From Chloroflexota bacterium (GTDB lineage: Bacteria; Chloroflexota; Anaerolineae; Anaerolineales; Villigracilaceae): a stretch of 64,000 nucleotides of DNA. How positions within the stretch are numbered: the first letter of the stretch is position 1; each line of letters opens with the position of its first letter. The notes under the pieces are model-generated. The model saw only the letters and a program-made list of their open reading frames with translations, was not told the origin of the DNA and made no database searches. Below, piece after piece: positions 33,662-42,630 of the stretch. Both the position numbers and the translations under genes were made by a program. The stretch spans positions 124,001-188,000 of the forward strand of contig JAIOAQ010000001.1 of the NCBI GenBank assembly GCA_019873735.1, read 5' to 3'.

Positions 33662-34450
33662 ATGAAGGTTGCAATTACCGGAAAAGGCGGCGTAGGCAAG
33701 ACGACCCTGGCAGCCTTGCTTGCGCAGGCCTATGCAGACCAGGGCCGCGATGTGTTGGCCGTAGATGCCGATCCCAGTCCCTGCCTGGCCGGGGCTTTGG
33801 GTTTCCCCGCTGAACTGCGCGCCCGCCTGCGTCCGATTTCCGAGATGGACGATCTTATCGAGGAGCGCACCGGCGCCAAGCCCGGCACCGTCGGCGGCTT
33901 TTTCACGCTCAATCCGCGTGTGGATGACATTCCGGAGCGTTTCAGCGTTGTCCACCGCGGCGTGCGCCTTTTGGAGATGGGAAGCGTGGACACTGGCGGA
34001 AGCGGCTGCATCTGTCCCGAATCGGCCATGCTGAAGACGCTGTTTACGCATTTGCTTTTTCGTAAAGACGACATTCTTTTGCTGGATATGTATGCGGGCG
34101 TTGAGCATTTGGGCCGCGCCACGGTGGACTTTGTGGACGCCATGCTGGTAGTGGTTGAGCCAACCCGCCGCTCCTTAGGCACTGCGGCGCAGATCAAGAA
34201 ACTGGCCAACGACATCGGACTGACCCGCCTGTATCTGGTGGGGAATAAGGTGCGGAACGAAGACGAAGCCCGCTTTTTAGAAGCCGAGACCCCCGGCCTG
34301 CCGGTGTTGGGTCTGCTGCCGGCCGATCTGAAAGTCCAGGAAGCCGATCGGCTTGGTATTCCGGTGTATGATCACGTGCCGGATTTGAAGGCGGCTGCCT
34401 TGCGCATTGCCGGCAGCCTCTCCCGCGAATCTGCAGGAACAGCATCTTGA
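33662..34450 (+). CDS. cooC: CooC-type nickel-insertion ATPase, first copy
   Basis: 262-aa MinD/NifH-like ATPase. It has the deviant Walker A GKGGVGKTTLA at residue 8, DADPSPCLAGALG, a CXC dimer/metal motif in SGCICPESAM (about residue 118) and a Walker-B-like DDILLLDMYAGVEHLGRA. CooC inserts nickel into the C-cluster of CO dehydrogenase. GGAG precedes the ATG and TATACTATAAG lies 27 bases further upstream, a possible -10. A second, distinct CooC follows after 24 bases. No CO dehydrogenase, acetyl-CoA synthase or hydrogenase gene is present in the window. Confidence 0.88.
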   Translation: MKVAITGKGGVGKTTLAALLAQAYADQGRDVLAVDADPSPCLAGALGFPAELRARLRPISEMDDLIEERTGAKPGTVGGFFTLNPRVDDIPERFSVVHRGVRLLEMGSVDTGGSGCICPESAMLKTLFTHLLFRKDDILLLDMYAGVEHLGRATVDFVDAMLVVVEPTRRSLGTAAQIKKLANDIGLTRLYLVGNKVRNEDEARFLEAETPGLPVLGLLPADLKVQEADRLGIPVYDHVPDLKAAALRIAGSLSRESAGTAS

Positions 34451-34474
34451 GACAAGACAGGAACTGTTTGAACT

Positions 34475-35266
34475 ATGACCATCACAATCGCGCTTGCAGG
34501 CAAAGGCGGGGTGGGTAAGACCACCGTCGCCGCAATGGTGATCAAGTATCTGGCGCAAAGCCAAAGCGGCAGCATCCTGGCCATTGACGCCGACCCGTCT
34601 TCCAACCTGAACCTGGTGTTGGGGCTCGAACTGGATTGGACGGTGGGGGATATCCGCGAAGATATGTTGGAGCAGGTCAAGACCTCCCTGGTGCAGGGCG
34701 GCGCGGCGATGGGTAACCTCCCTGGCGGAATCAGCAAGCGGGATTACCTGGAATATCAGGTGCGTTCATCTTTGGCAGAAGGTGCGCGTTTTGATCTGAT
34801 TGCGATGGGGCGTGGGGAAGGGCCGGGCTGTTATTGTGCCGTCAACCACAATTTGCGCGAAGTGATTGACAGCCTGAGCCGGCATTACGCCTATGTGGTC
34901 ATTGACAACGAGGCCGGCATGGAGCATCTTTCGCGCCGCACCACGCGCGATGTCCAGCACCTGCTGGTGGTCAGCGACCCGACTCAGCGCGGCCTGGTGG
35001 CTGCTCAGCGCATTGCCGAGTTGCGAAACGAATTAGAAATCAACGTCGAGCAGGCTTATCTTATTCTCAACCGCGTTGCCGGCGGCGCCCTTCATCCCGA
35101 CTTGAGCGCCTCGCTGGATAGGCTGGGTTTGCCGCTCTTGGGCGTCATCCCGGCTGACGATGAATTGTCCACGTTTGAATTTTCGGGCCGGCCGCTGATT
35201 GAACTGGGGGATGAATCGCCGGTTTATCAGGCGGTGGCCGCGATGATGGCCAAAATTCTGAACTAG
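34475..35266 (+). CDS. CooC/AcsF-type nickel-insertion ATPase, second copy
   Basis: 263-aa paralogue of the gene upstream. Walker A GKGGVGKTTVA, DADPSSNLNLVLGLEL, CXC motif in GPGCYCAVNH (about residue 130) and YVVIDNEAGMEHLSRRTT. The sequences differ enough to suggest separate clients, for example CO dehydrogenase and acetyl-CoA synthase (AcsF-like). Its TAG stop shares the four bases CTAG with the stop of the convergent alcohol dehydrogenase gene, so there is no terminator between them. Confidence 0.87.
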   Translation: MTITIALAGKGGVGKTTVAAMVIKYLAQSQSGSILAIDADPSSNLNLVLGLELDWTVGDIREDMLEQVKTSLVQGGAAMGNLPGGISKRDYLEYQVRSSLAEGARFDLIAMGRGEGPGCYCAVNHNLREVIDSLSRHYAYVVIDNEAGMEHLSRRTTRDVQHLLVVSDPTQRGLVAAQRIAELRNELEINVEQAYLILNRVAGGALHPDLSASLDRLGLPLLGVIPADDELSTFEFSGRPLIELGDESPVYQAVAAMMAKILN

Positions 35267-36423
35267 GCCTGTGCGGCCTGTTCCAGGATATGGATTAATT
35301 CCTGGTCGCTGAGGGGGATGGGGTTGCCCTTCATGCTGCTGGATTTTTGAGCCTGGGCTGCCAGGGCTGGGTAGTCTTCCGGCGTCAGCCCGTAGACGGA
35401 AAGCGGGGGGATGTGTAAATTCCGGTTTGTTGCGTGTAGCCAATCTAGCAGGCCGACCTGTCCCTGTTTCTTAGGCTGAACCAGGGCGGCCAGTTCATCG
35501 AACCGGCCCAAGGCTGGGGATTGCGGCGCGCGGCTGGCCAGCGCCCGCAGGTTCGTTTCCATGACGAACGGCAAGAGGCGGGCGCAGACGGCGCCGTGTG
35601 GCGCTTCGGGGAACATCCCGCCGATAGGGGCGGCCAGGCCGTGGACGGCACCCAGCCTGGCATTGGCCAGCGCCAGGCCGCCGCATAAACTTGCCACGCA
35701 CATATCCAGGCGGGCTTCTTTGTCTGCCCCGTTTGTATAGGCGCGGTGGAGTGAGTTGGCCACGCGGCGGATTCCTTCGCGGCAGAGCGCGTCGGTCAAA
35801 GGGTTGGCCGCGTTGGACAGAAAAGGTTCAATGCATTGGGTCAGGGCATCCAGGCCGGTCGTGGCGGTGAGGGCAGGAGGGAGGCTGTAGGTCAATTCGG
35901 GGTCAATGATGGCCAGGGCGGGCAGCATGACCGGGCTGCGCAGGCTGACCTTGACCTGCAGGTGCGGCAGCGAGAGGACGGCGTTGCGGGTCACTTCTGA
36001 ACCGGTGCCGGCTGTGGTTGGAATGGCAATGTACGGTATAGATGGCTGGGTAAGCGGCTTGCCCGCGCCGACAACTTCCAGGTAATCGAAGATTTCGCCT
36101 GGGTTGGTCAGTAAGGCCGCGATGGCCTTGCCCGTGTCCAGCGCGCTGCCGCCGCCAAACCCGATAATCACATCGGCGTTCAGCGCGCGTGCCTGCCGAA
36201 CGCCGTTTAGCACGCTCTCAACGGTCGGTTCGCCGTGGACGGAAAAGACAGAGGCCACGATTCCCGCCTGGGCCAGTTGCTCAAGCAGAGGCTGAGCCAG
36301 AGCCGGCGGCGCGCCCAGGGTCAGCAGGGCGCGCGTCCCAAATTTGCGTGCCGCCAGTGCAGCCTCGCTCACTGCCCCATGTCCAAAAAGGATGCGGTTG
36401 GCGGTGGCAAATTCAAAGTTCAT
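35263..36423 (-). CDS. Iron-containing alcohol dehydrogenase
   Basis: 386-aa group III Fe-ADH. The NAD(P)-binding GFGGGSALDTGKAIAALL lies at ~95. Iron ligands are expected in GLDALTQCIEPFLSN, GAVHGLAAPIGGMFPEAPHGAVCA, whose two histidines fit the family pattern. GTGSEVTRNAVLS is also characteristic. Cytoplasmic; natural substrate (alcohol, lactaldehyde, maleylacetate or other) is unclear. It starts 3 bases after an LsrG-like monooxygenase gene and ends in the CTAG shared with cooC2. Confidence 0.93.
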   Translation of the reverse strand: MNFEFATANRILFGHGAVSEAALAARKFGTRALLTLGAPPALAQPLLEQLAQAGIVASVFSVHGEPTVESVLNGVRQARALNADVIIGFGGGSALDTGKAIAALLTNPGEIFDYLEVVGAGKPLTQPSIPYIAIPTTAGTGSEVTRNAVLSLPHLQVKVSLRSPVMLPALAIIDPELTYSLPPALTATTGLDALTQCIEPFLSNAANPLTDALCREGIRRVANSLHRAYTNGADKEARLDMCVASLCGGLALANARLGAVHGLAAPIGGMFPEAPHGAVCARLLPFVMETNLRALASRAPQSPALGRFDELAALVQPKKQGQVGLLDWLHATNRNLHIPPLSVYGLTPEDYPALAAQAQKSSSMKGNPIPLSDQELIHILEQAAQA

Positions 36424-36425
36424 CT

Positions 36426-36731
36426 TTACCAGTCTTGGTCGGCGGGGAAGATATTGCTGTAAATGAAACGGGTACGCGGCTCGGCCATCATCGGTTCGGC
36501 CACCTCGCGCCAGCGGTTGTAATGAGCGGTTTCTTTGTGGCGGGCCGGGTCCTCTGCCGTGCGGTAGACTTCTACCAGCACAAAACGGGTGGGGTCATCG
36601 CTTTGCTGGATGACGTCGAAGCGTGCTATGCCCGGCTCTTGCAGGCTTTGACGGGCATTTTCCAGCGTGGCTTGTTTGAAGGCTTCTACAAATTCGGGCT
36701 TAACGTGAATGTGGACGTGGACAATGTACAT
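36426..36731 (-). CDS. Antibiotic-biosynthesis-monooxygenase-fold protein (LsrG/YgiN-like)
   Basis: 101-aa ABM-fold protein. [59 protein letters not shown] and [16 protein letters not shown] match the LsrG pattern closely. LsrG isomerises phosphorylated AI-2; other relatives oxidise quinols without cofactors. The start [10 protein letters not shown] (36731) has a GGAGG site 5 bases upstream. Together with the alcohol dehydrogenase 3 bases downstream it forms a two-gene operon, perhaps for handling a reactive carbonyl. Not proven. Confidence 0.87.
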   Translation of the reverse strand: MYIVHVHIHVKPEFVEAFKQATLENARQSLQEPGIARFDVIQQSDDPTRFVLVEVYRTAEDPARHKETAHYNRWREVAEPMMAEPRTRFIYSNIFPADQDW

Positions 36732-37003
36732 TGCATCCTCCGGCATGTTTTGCATACAATTGTCTTGCGGTGAGGTTGCTTTAAGTGTACCCCATTTTTC
36801 TATCGTGGTGTTGGCTATACAAGTTATGAAAATGAAATGATATTTTTTCTAAACTTTGGCATAATATAATTGTGGTGCCATTGTTCGTTGGGAGAGAATC
36901 TTGAAGGTTTTCCAGGGGTCACATCTCCTGGATTGACCTTTGAGTTTTTCTCCAAATGGAAAAGGGGCGCATTGGCATAAATGCTCAATAGCAGGAGGCA
37001 GTA
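36732..37003 (+). other. 272-base leader between the LsrG-like gene and the HD-GYP sensor
   Basis: AT-rich relative to its surroundings. TATAAT at 36865-36870 could be a -10 box for the sensor gene, without a convincing -35. A small stem CCAGG...CCTGG lies at about 36911-36931. I looked for a c-di-GMP riboswitch and did not see its conserved elements. Confidence 0.35.
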
Positions 37004-40000
37004 GTGCCAGGCAGGCGTTCTTTGCGAGGTTTGAAAAATCTCCGGTTTTTTGTGCTTGGCCGGCAGGATATCCAAAGATATACGCTTGGCGCTGTTTTTG
37101 CACTTCTTTTTTTCTTTGTGTTCTTTTTCAATACCGGCGTTGACGCCCAGGTTATTTCTATACAGGTAGGGATTTACAATAACCCGCCGCTAAGTTTTCT
37201 GGACGAGGATGGCGTCCCTCAGGGGCTGGTGGTGGATTTGTTGACGGAGATTGCTGCGCAGGAAGGCTGGCGGTTGGAGTTTGTCTCCTGCGAGTGGGCA
37301 AATTGCTTGAGAATGCTGGAAAGCGGGCAGATTGATTTATTGGGGGCGATTGCCTATACCGAAGAGCGCGCTGCGCGTTTCGATTTCAATGAGCAGTCGT
37401 ATTTTGCAAATTGGGGCGTGGTCTATACCCGGCCGGACAATACCGTTCAGTCCTTGCTTGAACTGGACGGCATGACCATCGCCTGCGTAGAAGACGATAT
37501 CTATACGCGGGGGGTGCAAAACCTGCTTTCCCAACTGGGTGTCAATGCGGTCTATGTCTCGGCGCAGGATTACGATGCCGTTTTTGCAATGGTGGAAAGC
37601 GGTCAGGCGGACGCGGGCGTGGTTGCCCGCCTGTTTGGACTGCTTAACGAGGGGCGGTATCGGGTAAGGGCCTCGCCGATTATTCTTTCCCCGATCCAGT
37701 TACGCTATGCGGCCACAAAGGGGGCTCATCCGGAGATTTTGCACACCATTGACGGATACCTCAAAGCCTGGAAGGAGGATCCTGAGTCGCCCTATTTTCA
37801 GGCTTTGAGCCGTTGGTTGAATCACCGCCCTGAGAGTCGCAGGCTCCCCTCGTGGGTTGGCTGGGTGCTGGCCGGTTTGGTATTGTGGGGTGTGGCCGCG
37901 CTGGTAAGTATTGGTTTTTTGCGTCGGCGCGTTGGTGCTCGAACGAAAGATTTACGCGCTACAGAGTCGCGCTTGCGAGCCCTGGTGGAGCAAGTGCCGG
38001 CGATTATTTATACCGAGTCGGCTTCAGAACCCGGCAAGGCGTTGTATGTCAGCCCTCAATTTGAGACTTTGTTGGGACATCCAGTAGAGGACTGGCTGAA
38101 TGAGAAATATGGTTGGAAGAAATGCGTTCATCCGGATGACCTGGAGAAAGTGATTGCCGAAGATGAACGTACATTTGCTTCTGGCGAACCGTTTTGTCTT
38201 GAATATCGGGTGGTTACAAAAAATGGTGATGTGGTCTGGGTACGGGATGAAGCCGTCCTGATCCGCGATTCGAGCGGGCAGCCGCTTTTCTGGCAGGGGG
38301 TGATGTTTGACATTACCGAACGCAAACGCGCCGAAGAAGGCGTGCGGCGGCACTTATCTGAACTAGAGGCACTCTACGAAAATGGCGTGGCGATCAGCCG
38401 TTTGCTCGATCCACAACAGATTGGTCAGAAGTTGGTTGAGAATTTTTCCCGCTTTCTCTCGTGGCAACACATTACCATTCGATTGCGACGCGGGGAGAGC
38501 GATGAACTTGAACTGATTGCTTTTACTCAGCCCGGCCTGACAGATGAGAATCGGGAAGAGATTGCACGGCGTTTCAGCACCCTGGTTAGCCGCGTCGGTC
38601 AGGGGCTGAGCGGTTGGGCAATGCAAACGGGACAACTCATTCGGGCAGGTGATGTGCGCCAATACCCGCAGTTTGTGGATACGCATCCAGATATCAAGGC
38701 GGGTCTCTACGCTCCCCTGCGCGTTGGCGAGCGGGTGATCGGCTGCATTAGTGTGGAAAGCGAGACCCTGAATGCGTTTTCTGAGCAAGACGAGCGTCTT
38801 TTGTCAACTTTTGCTACTCAGGCTGCGGTTGCTTTTGAGAATGCTCGCCTGTATCAGGAAGCGGTTCGGAACCTGGAGCGGCGAACGGTTTTGCACCGCG
38901 CCAGCCAGGAAATTGTCTCTTCTGGGTTGGATCTGGAGACGCTGTACCTTGCCATTCATCGCGCCGCCACCGACCTGATGCCGGGGGATATCTTTTCTCT
39001 GGCCCTGATCGACGATACGGCACAGGAGATTGTGGGCGTTTATTTTGTGGAACGCGGCAAACGCTACCCGCCGGTCCGCTTTGGGTTAGAAGAGGGTTTT
39101 TCTGGCTATGTGATTCGCACAAATACGTCTTTGCGTATTGAGAACTATGAGGTGCAGGCGGAGGAAATCCCGGTCAAACCGGTGCTGACCGGCGAGAAGA
39201 CGTACCCGCGTTCGGTGCTGGTTGTCCCGCTTCGCTCTGGGTCGCAGGTAATTGGCGTGATGAGCGTCCAGAGTTATCAGCCAAACGTCTATACATCTGA
39301 GGACCAGGATTCGCTGGAGATGCTGGCGGCCTATGCGGGTTACGCCCTGGAAAACGCCCGGCTCTTTGAAGCAGAGCGGAAACAGCGTCTGCTTTCGGAG
39401 ACGCTGCGCGAGGCGCTTGGGGCGGGCGCTTCTCTGGCGAGCAGCCTTGAGTTTGAGACGGTCCTTGACCGTCTCTTGGAGACGCTTGAGCGGGTTGTTC
39501 CGTTTGATGGCGGTTGCATCATGTTGGTGGATGCCGAACATGATACGATCTGCATTGCCAGGACGCGCGGCTATCTCAAACGCGGGCCTCAGGTTGTTGC
39601 AGGCATTCAGAGTCTTGCCTTTAAAATCTCAGAGACAGCCAATTTGCGCTGGATGTATGAAAACCGAAAGCCTCTGGTTATCCCTGATGTGAAGAAGTAT
39701 CCAGGCTGGATCCATGTCAAAGAGTCGGAGTTTACGCGCTCTTGGGCTGGGGCGCCGATTATCATTAGCGACGAAGTGGCTGCCTTTTTCTCGCTTGACA
39801 GCGAGAAAGTCAACTTTTTTACCCAGGAACAGGCATCATTGTTGGGCGCCTTTGCGGGCCAGGCTTCGTTGGCCTTGCAAAATGCCCGTTTGTTTGGTCA
39901 AACCCGCCGCCGCGCCGACCGCCTGGCCATGCTCTATATGGTCTCACAGAGACTGAGCAGCATCATGAGCGTGGAGGAGATTGGCGAGTCGATTATCCCT

Positions 40001-41572
40001 GTAATCGAAGAAACCCTGGGCTGGAAGCGTGGCAGCCTTTGGCTGAAAAACGAGTCGGGCGGCGTGGATATGCTCTACCATGCTACGCCTGGCTTAGAAG
40101 GGGATGCCAGAGAAAGAGAATTGGAGCGCTTGCGTTCGCTGGGCATTCAAACTGGCCGCGGCATTGTGGGGCGGGTGATTCAGACTGGCGAAGTTATCCG
40201 CTGCGGCGATGTGCATCAAAACAAATACTATGTTGAAGGCGATCCACCTGTCCGCTCTGAATTGTGCGTGCCACTGCGCGCGCATGAGTGCGTTGTGGGC
40301 TGTATCAACTTTGAGAGCGATGACGAAAATGCTTTTACAGAGGACGACGAGCAAGTTGCTTTGACCCTGGCGGTGGAAATTTCTGGCGCTGTCGAACGCG
40401 CGCGCCTTCATGAGCAAACGCTCCGCCGCGCAGACGAACTGGCTGCGCTGGCTGCCGAAAACGAGCGCCTGTTGAACGAGACTCAGCGGCGGTTGCAATT
40501 TGTTTCAGCCCTGCATAACATTGACCAGGTGATTGCCTCCAGTTTGGATATGACACTGACCCTGAACATCATCCTGGATCAGGTGTTGAATCATTTGGGT
40601 GTGGACGCGACCGCAATCTACTTGCTCAACCCCCACTTGAATCAACTGGAATTTGCTGCCGGTCGGGGGAACGCCAGTGCCAATCTTCACCCTGGGCCGT
40701 TGCACCTGAGTGATCCGCTTGTATCTGCCGTGATCCTTGAGCGTCAGGTGGTTCAAATTCAAGACCTTGCCAACACTAAATTGCTGCCCAGGCGGCGGAT
40801 GCCGGCTGTGTCTGAAGGATTCGTTTTCTATGCCGCCCATCCCTTGGTGGCCAAGGGTGAGGCCAGGGGCTTGCTGGAAATCTTTCATCGCAATCCGGTT
40901 CGACCAGAGGCCGAATGGCTGGAGTACTTCCAGACCCTGGCCGGGCAGGCAGCCGTGGCGCTGGACATGGCTTCAATGTTCTCCGACTTACAGCGTGCCA
41001 ACCTAGAACTCACATTGGCTTATGATGCTACTATTGAAGGCTGGTCAAAGGCCCTGGATTTGCGCGATGAAGATACCGAAGGTCATACGCAGCGGGTTAC
41101 CGAAATGACTTTGCGCCTGGCGCGGCAAATGGGGTTGAGTGAAGCGGAATTGGTGCACATCTGGCGCGGGGCATTGCTGCACGACATCGGCAAGATGGGC
41201 ATTCCCGATTCCATTTTGCGTAAGCCCGGCCCGCTTGATGAAGATGAACAACGCATTATGCGCCGTCACCCGTCATATGCCTTTGAGTTGCTTTCTAAAA
41301 TAGAATATTTGCGGCCCGCTCTTGATATTCCCTATTGTCATCACGAGAAATGGGATGGCAGTGGTTACCCGCGCGGCCTGAAAGGTGAACAGATTCCGCT
41401 TGCGGCCCGTATCTTTGCAGTCGTAGATGTTTGGGACGCGCTTTGTTCTAATCGCTTTTATCGGCAAGCGTGGACAAAGGATGAGGCGCTGGAGTACATC
41501 ATTGCTCAGTCCGGCAAACATTTCGACCCGCGGGTTGTTCAGGCCTTTTTGACGATGTTGCATTCAGGGTGA
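37004..41572 (+). CDS. Multi-domain sensor: SBP-TM-PAS-5xGAF-HD-GYP c-di-GMP phosphodiesterase
   Basis: 1522 aa. A membrane anchor/signal (LGAVFALLFFFVFFFNTGVDAQ) is followed by an extracytoplasmic SBP-family-3 domain (residues ~48-275: GIYNNPPLSFLDEDGVPQG). A second TM segment lies at ~283-307, then PAS/PAC (~320-440), about five GAF domains in series (~450-1325) and an HD-GYP domain (~1340-1520) with HDIGKMGIPD and HHEKWDGSGYP. HD-GYP domains hydrolyse c-di-GMP; all hallmark residues I can see are present. It should couple an external amino-acid-like ligand and several internal signals to c-di-GMP level. The GTG start at 37004 has AGGAGG 5 bases upstream. The gene stands alone; convergent with the ZIP gene 9 bases away. 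Confidence 0.93.
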   Translation: MPGRRSLRGLKNLRFFVLGRQDIQRYTLGAVFALLFFFVFFFNTGVDAQVISIQVGIYNNPPLSFLDEDGVPQGLVVDLLTEIAAQEGWRLEFVSCEWANCLRMLESGQIDLLGAIAYTEERAARFDFNEQSYFANWGVVYTRPDNTVQSLLELDGMTIACVEDDIYTRGVQNLLSQLGVNAVYVSAQDYDAVFAMVESGQADAGVVARLFGLLNEGRYRVRASPIILSPIQLRYAATKGAHPEILHTIDGYLKAWKEDPESPYFQALSRWLNHRPESRRLPSWVGWVLAGLVLWGVAALVSIGFLRRRVGARTKDLRATESRLRALVEQVPAIIYTESASEPGKALYVSPQFETLLGHPVEDWLNEKYGWKKCVHPDDLEKVIAEDERTFASGEPFCLEYRVVTKNGDVVWVRDEAVLIRDSSGQPLFWQGVMFDITERKRAEEGVRRHLSELEALYENGVAISRLLDPQQIGQKLVENFSRFLSWQHITIRLRRGESDELELIAFTQPGLTDENREEIARRFSTLVSRVGQGLSGWAMQTGQLIRAGDVRQYPQFVDTHPDIKAGLYAPLRVGERVIGCISVESETLNAFSEQDERLLSTFATQAAVAFENARLYQEAVRNLERRTVLHRASQEIVSSGLDLETLYLAIHRAATDLMPGDIFSLALIDDTAQEIVGVYFVERGKRYPPVRFGLEEGFSGYVIRTNTSLRIENYEVQAEEIPVKPVLTGEKTYPRSVLVVPLRSGSQVIGVMSVQSYQPNVYTSEDQDSLEMLAAYAGYALENARLFEAERKQRLLSETLREALGAGASLASSLEFETVLDRLLETLERVVPFDGGCIMLVDAEHDTICIARTRGYLKRGPQVVAGIQSLAFKISETANLRWMYENRKPLVIPDVKKYPGWIHVKESEFTRSWAGAPIIISDEVAAFFSLDSEKVNFFTQEQASLLGAFAGQASLALQNARLFGQTRRRADRLAMLYMVSQRLSSIMSVEEIGESIIPVIEETLGWKRGSLWLKNESGGVDMLYHATPGLEGDARERELERLRSLGIQTGRGIVGRVIQTGEVIRCGDVHQNKYYVEGDPPVRSELCVPLRAHECVVGCINFESDDENAFTEDDEQVALTLAVEISGAVERARLHEQTLRRADELAALAAENERLLNETQRRLQFVSALHNIDQVIASSLDMTLTLNIILDQVLNHLGVDATAIYLLNPHLNQLEFAAGRGNASANLHPGPLHLSDPLVSAVILERQVVQIQDLANTKLLPRRRMPAVSEGFVFYAAHPLVAKGEARGLLEIFHRNPVRPEAEWLEYFQTLAGQAAVALDMASMFSDLQRANLELTLAYDATIEGWSKALDLRDEDTEGHTQRVTEMTLRLARQMGLSEAELVHIWRGALLHDIGKMGIPDSILRKPGPLDEDEQRIMRRHPSYAFELLSKIEYLRPALDIPYCHHEKWDGSGYPRGLKGEQIPLAARIFAVVDVWDALCSNRFYRQAWTKDEALEYIIAQSGKHFDPRVVQAFLTMLHSG

Positions 41573-41581
41573 TTTTGCTCG

Positions 41582-42394
41582 TTATCCCAGGGCGACGTCC
41601 AAAATCATCATAATTGTAAATCCGAGCATAGTCCCAAAGGTGGCAACGTGGGGGTGCTTCTCAAGTTGCGATTCGGGAATCAGTTCTTCCACCACCACGT
41701 AAATCATTGCGCCGGCTGCAAAGGCCAGAGCGTATGGCAGCAAGGGGCGGATGAGCAAGACGGCAGCGGCTCCGACTACCCCCGCAACCGGCTCAACCAG
41801 CCCTGAGACCTGACCGTACCAGAAGGCTTTTAACCGGCTTACTCCCTCGCGGCGCAGCGGCACAGAGACAGCCGCCCCCTCCGGGAAGTTTTGCAGGCCA
41901 ATGCCCATTGCCAGGGCAATGGCTCCGGCCAGCGTAGCAGACGGGAGGTTGGCCCCCAGGGCGCCAAAGGCGACACCGACGGCCAGGCCCTCGGGGATGT
42001 TGTGCAGGGTAATGGCCAGCACAAGCAACAGGCTGCGCTGCCAGGAGGTCTTGATGCCCTCCGCGTCTTCGGTTGGATAGCCCAGATGCAAGTGCGGCAG
42101 AATCTGGTCGATGACCCACAAAAAGCCGCCGCCCAGCATAAACCCCACGGCGGCCGGCAGCCATCCGGGCGTGCCGTTTTGCGCAGCCATTTCAATGGCC
42201 GGTGATAGAAGCGACCAGAAACTGGCCGCAATCATCACACCGGCGGCAAATCCCAGCATGCCGTCCAAAATTTTACGGTTGATGGACTTGAAGAAGAAAA
42301 CAGCCGCTGCCCCAAGCGCAGTCATAAACCAGGTGAAGAGTGTGGCTACAAGCGCCTGAAGCACCGGTCCCAGATTCAGGAATTGGTCAAACAT
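41582..42394 (-). CDS. ZIP-family divalent metal transporter
   Basis: 270-aa membrane protein with about eight TM helices. The metal-binding motifs in helices IV and V are [14 protein letters not shown] and [13 protein letters not shown], diagnostic of the ZIP/GufA group. Likely takes up zinc or another divalent cation. It has the HxHxG-like [12 protein letters not shown] loop between helices. Start at MFDQFLNLG (42394) with a GGAAG site; the track start includes 24 residues from non-coding sequence. Confidence 0.92.
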   Translation of the reverse strand: MFDQFLNLGPVLQALVATLFTWFMTALGAAAVFFFKSINRKILDGMLGFAAGVMIAASFWSLLSPAIEMAAQNGTPGWLPAAVGFMLGGGFLWVIDQILPHLHLGYPTEDAEGIKTSWQRSLLLVLAITLHNIPEGLAVGVAFGALGANLPSATLAGAIALAMGIGLQNFPEGAAVSVPLRREGVSRLKAFWYGQVSGLVEPVAGVVGAAAVLLIRPLLPYALAFAAGAMIYVVVEELIPESQLEKHPHVATFGTMLGFTIMMILDVALG

Positions 42395-42458
42395 GGGGCA
42401 TCTTCCTTCACTGCTGTGTGTAAGAAAAGAAATGGAAAGGTATTTACGGCAACAGTTC

Positions 42459-42566
42459 GCCCTCACCCCTACCCACCTGTCCCCGTCAGGGGGTCTCTCG
42501 CCAGGAGGGGTCCGCTCTATATTTCGGCATCTCCTCTCTCCCTTTGGGGAGGGCTAGGGTGAGGGA
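42459..42566. repeat. Inverted-repeat element of the CCCTCACCC...GGGTGAGGG family, copy 2
   Basis: Left GCCCTCACCCCTACCC, right GGGCTAGGGTGAGGG, internal GTCCCC-GTCA-GGGGGTC hairpin. Same family as 14854-14969. It lies in the 236-base gap between the ZIP and glnS genes, which holds nothing else recognised. Confidence 0.75.
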
Positions 42567-42630
42567 AAATTTTAGTGAACTTTCTTTACGTTGTATTCAC
42601 CTATTTTATTGTGGTACAACCTCAAGTTGC

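Noticed and set aside
36840-37003. c-di-GMP riboswitch in front of the HD-GYP sensor
   Set aside because: The conserved GEMM-type core elements could not be found; only a short weak stem.
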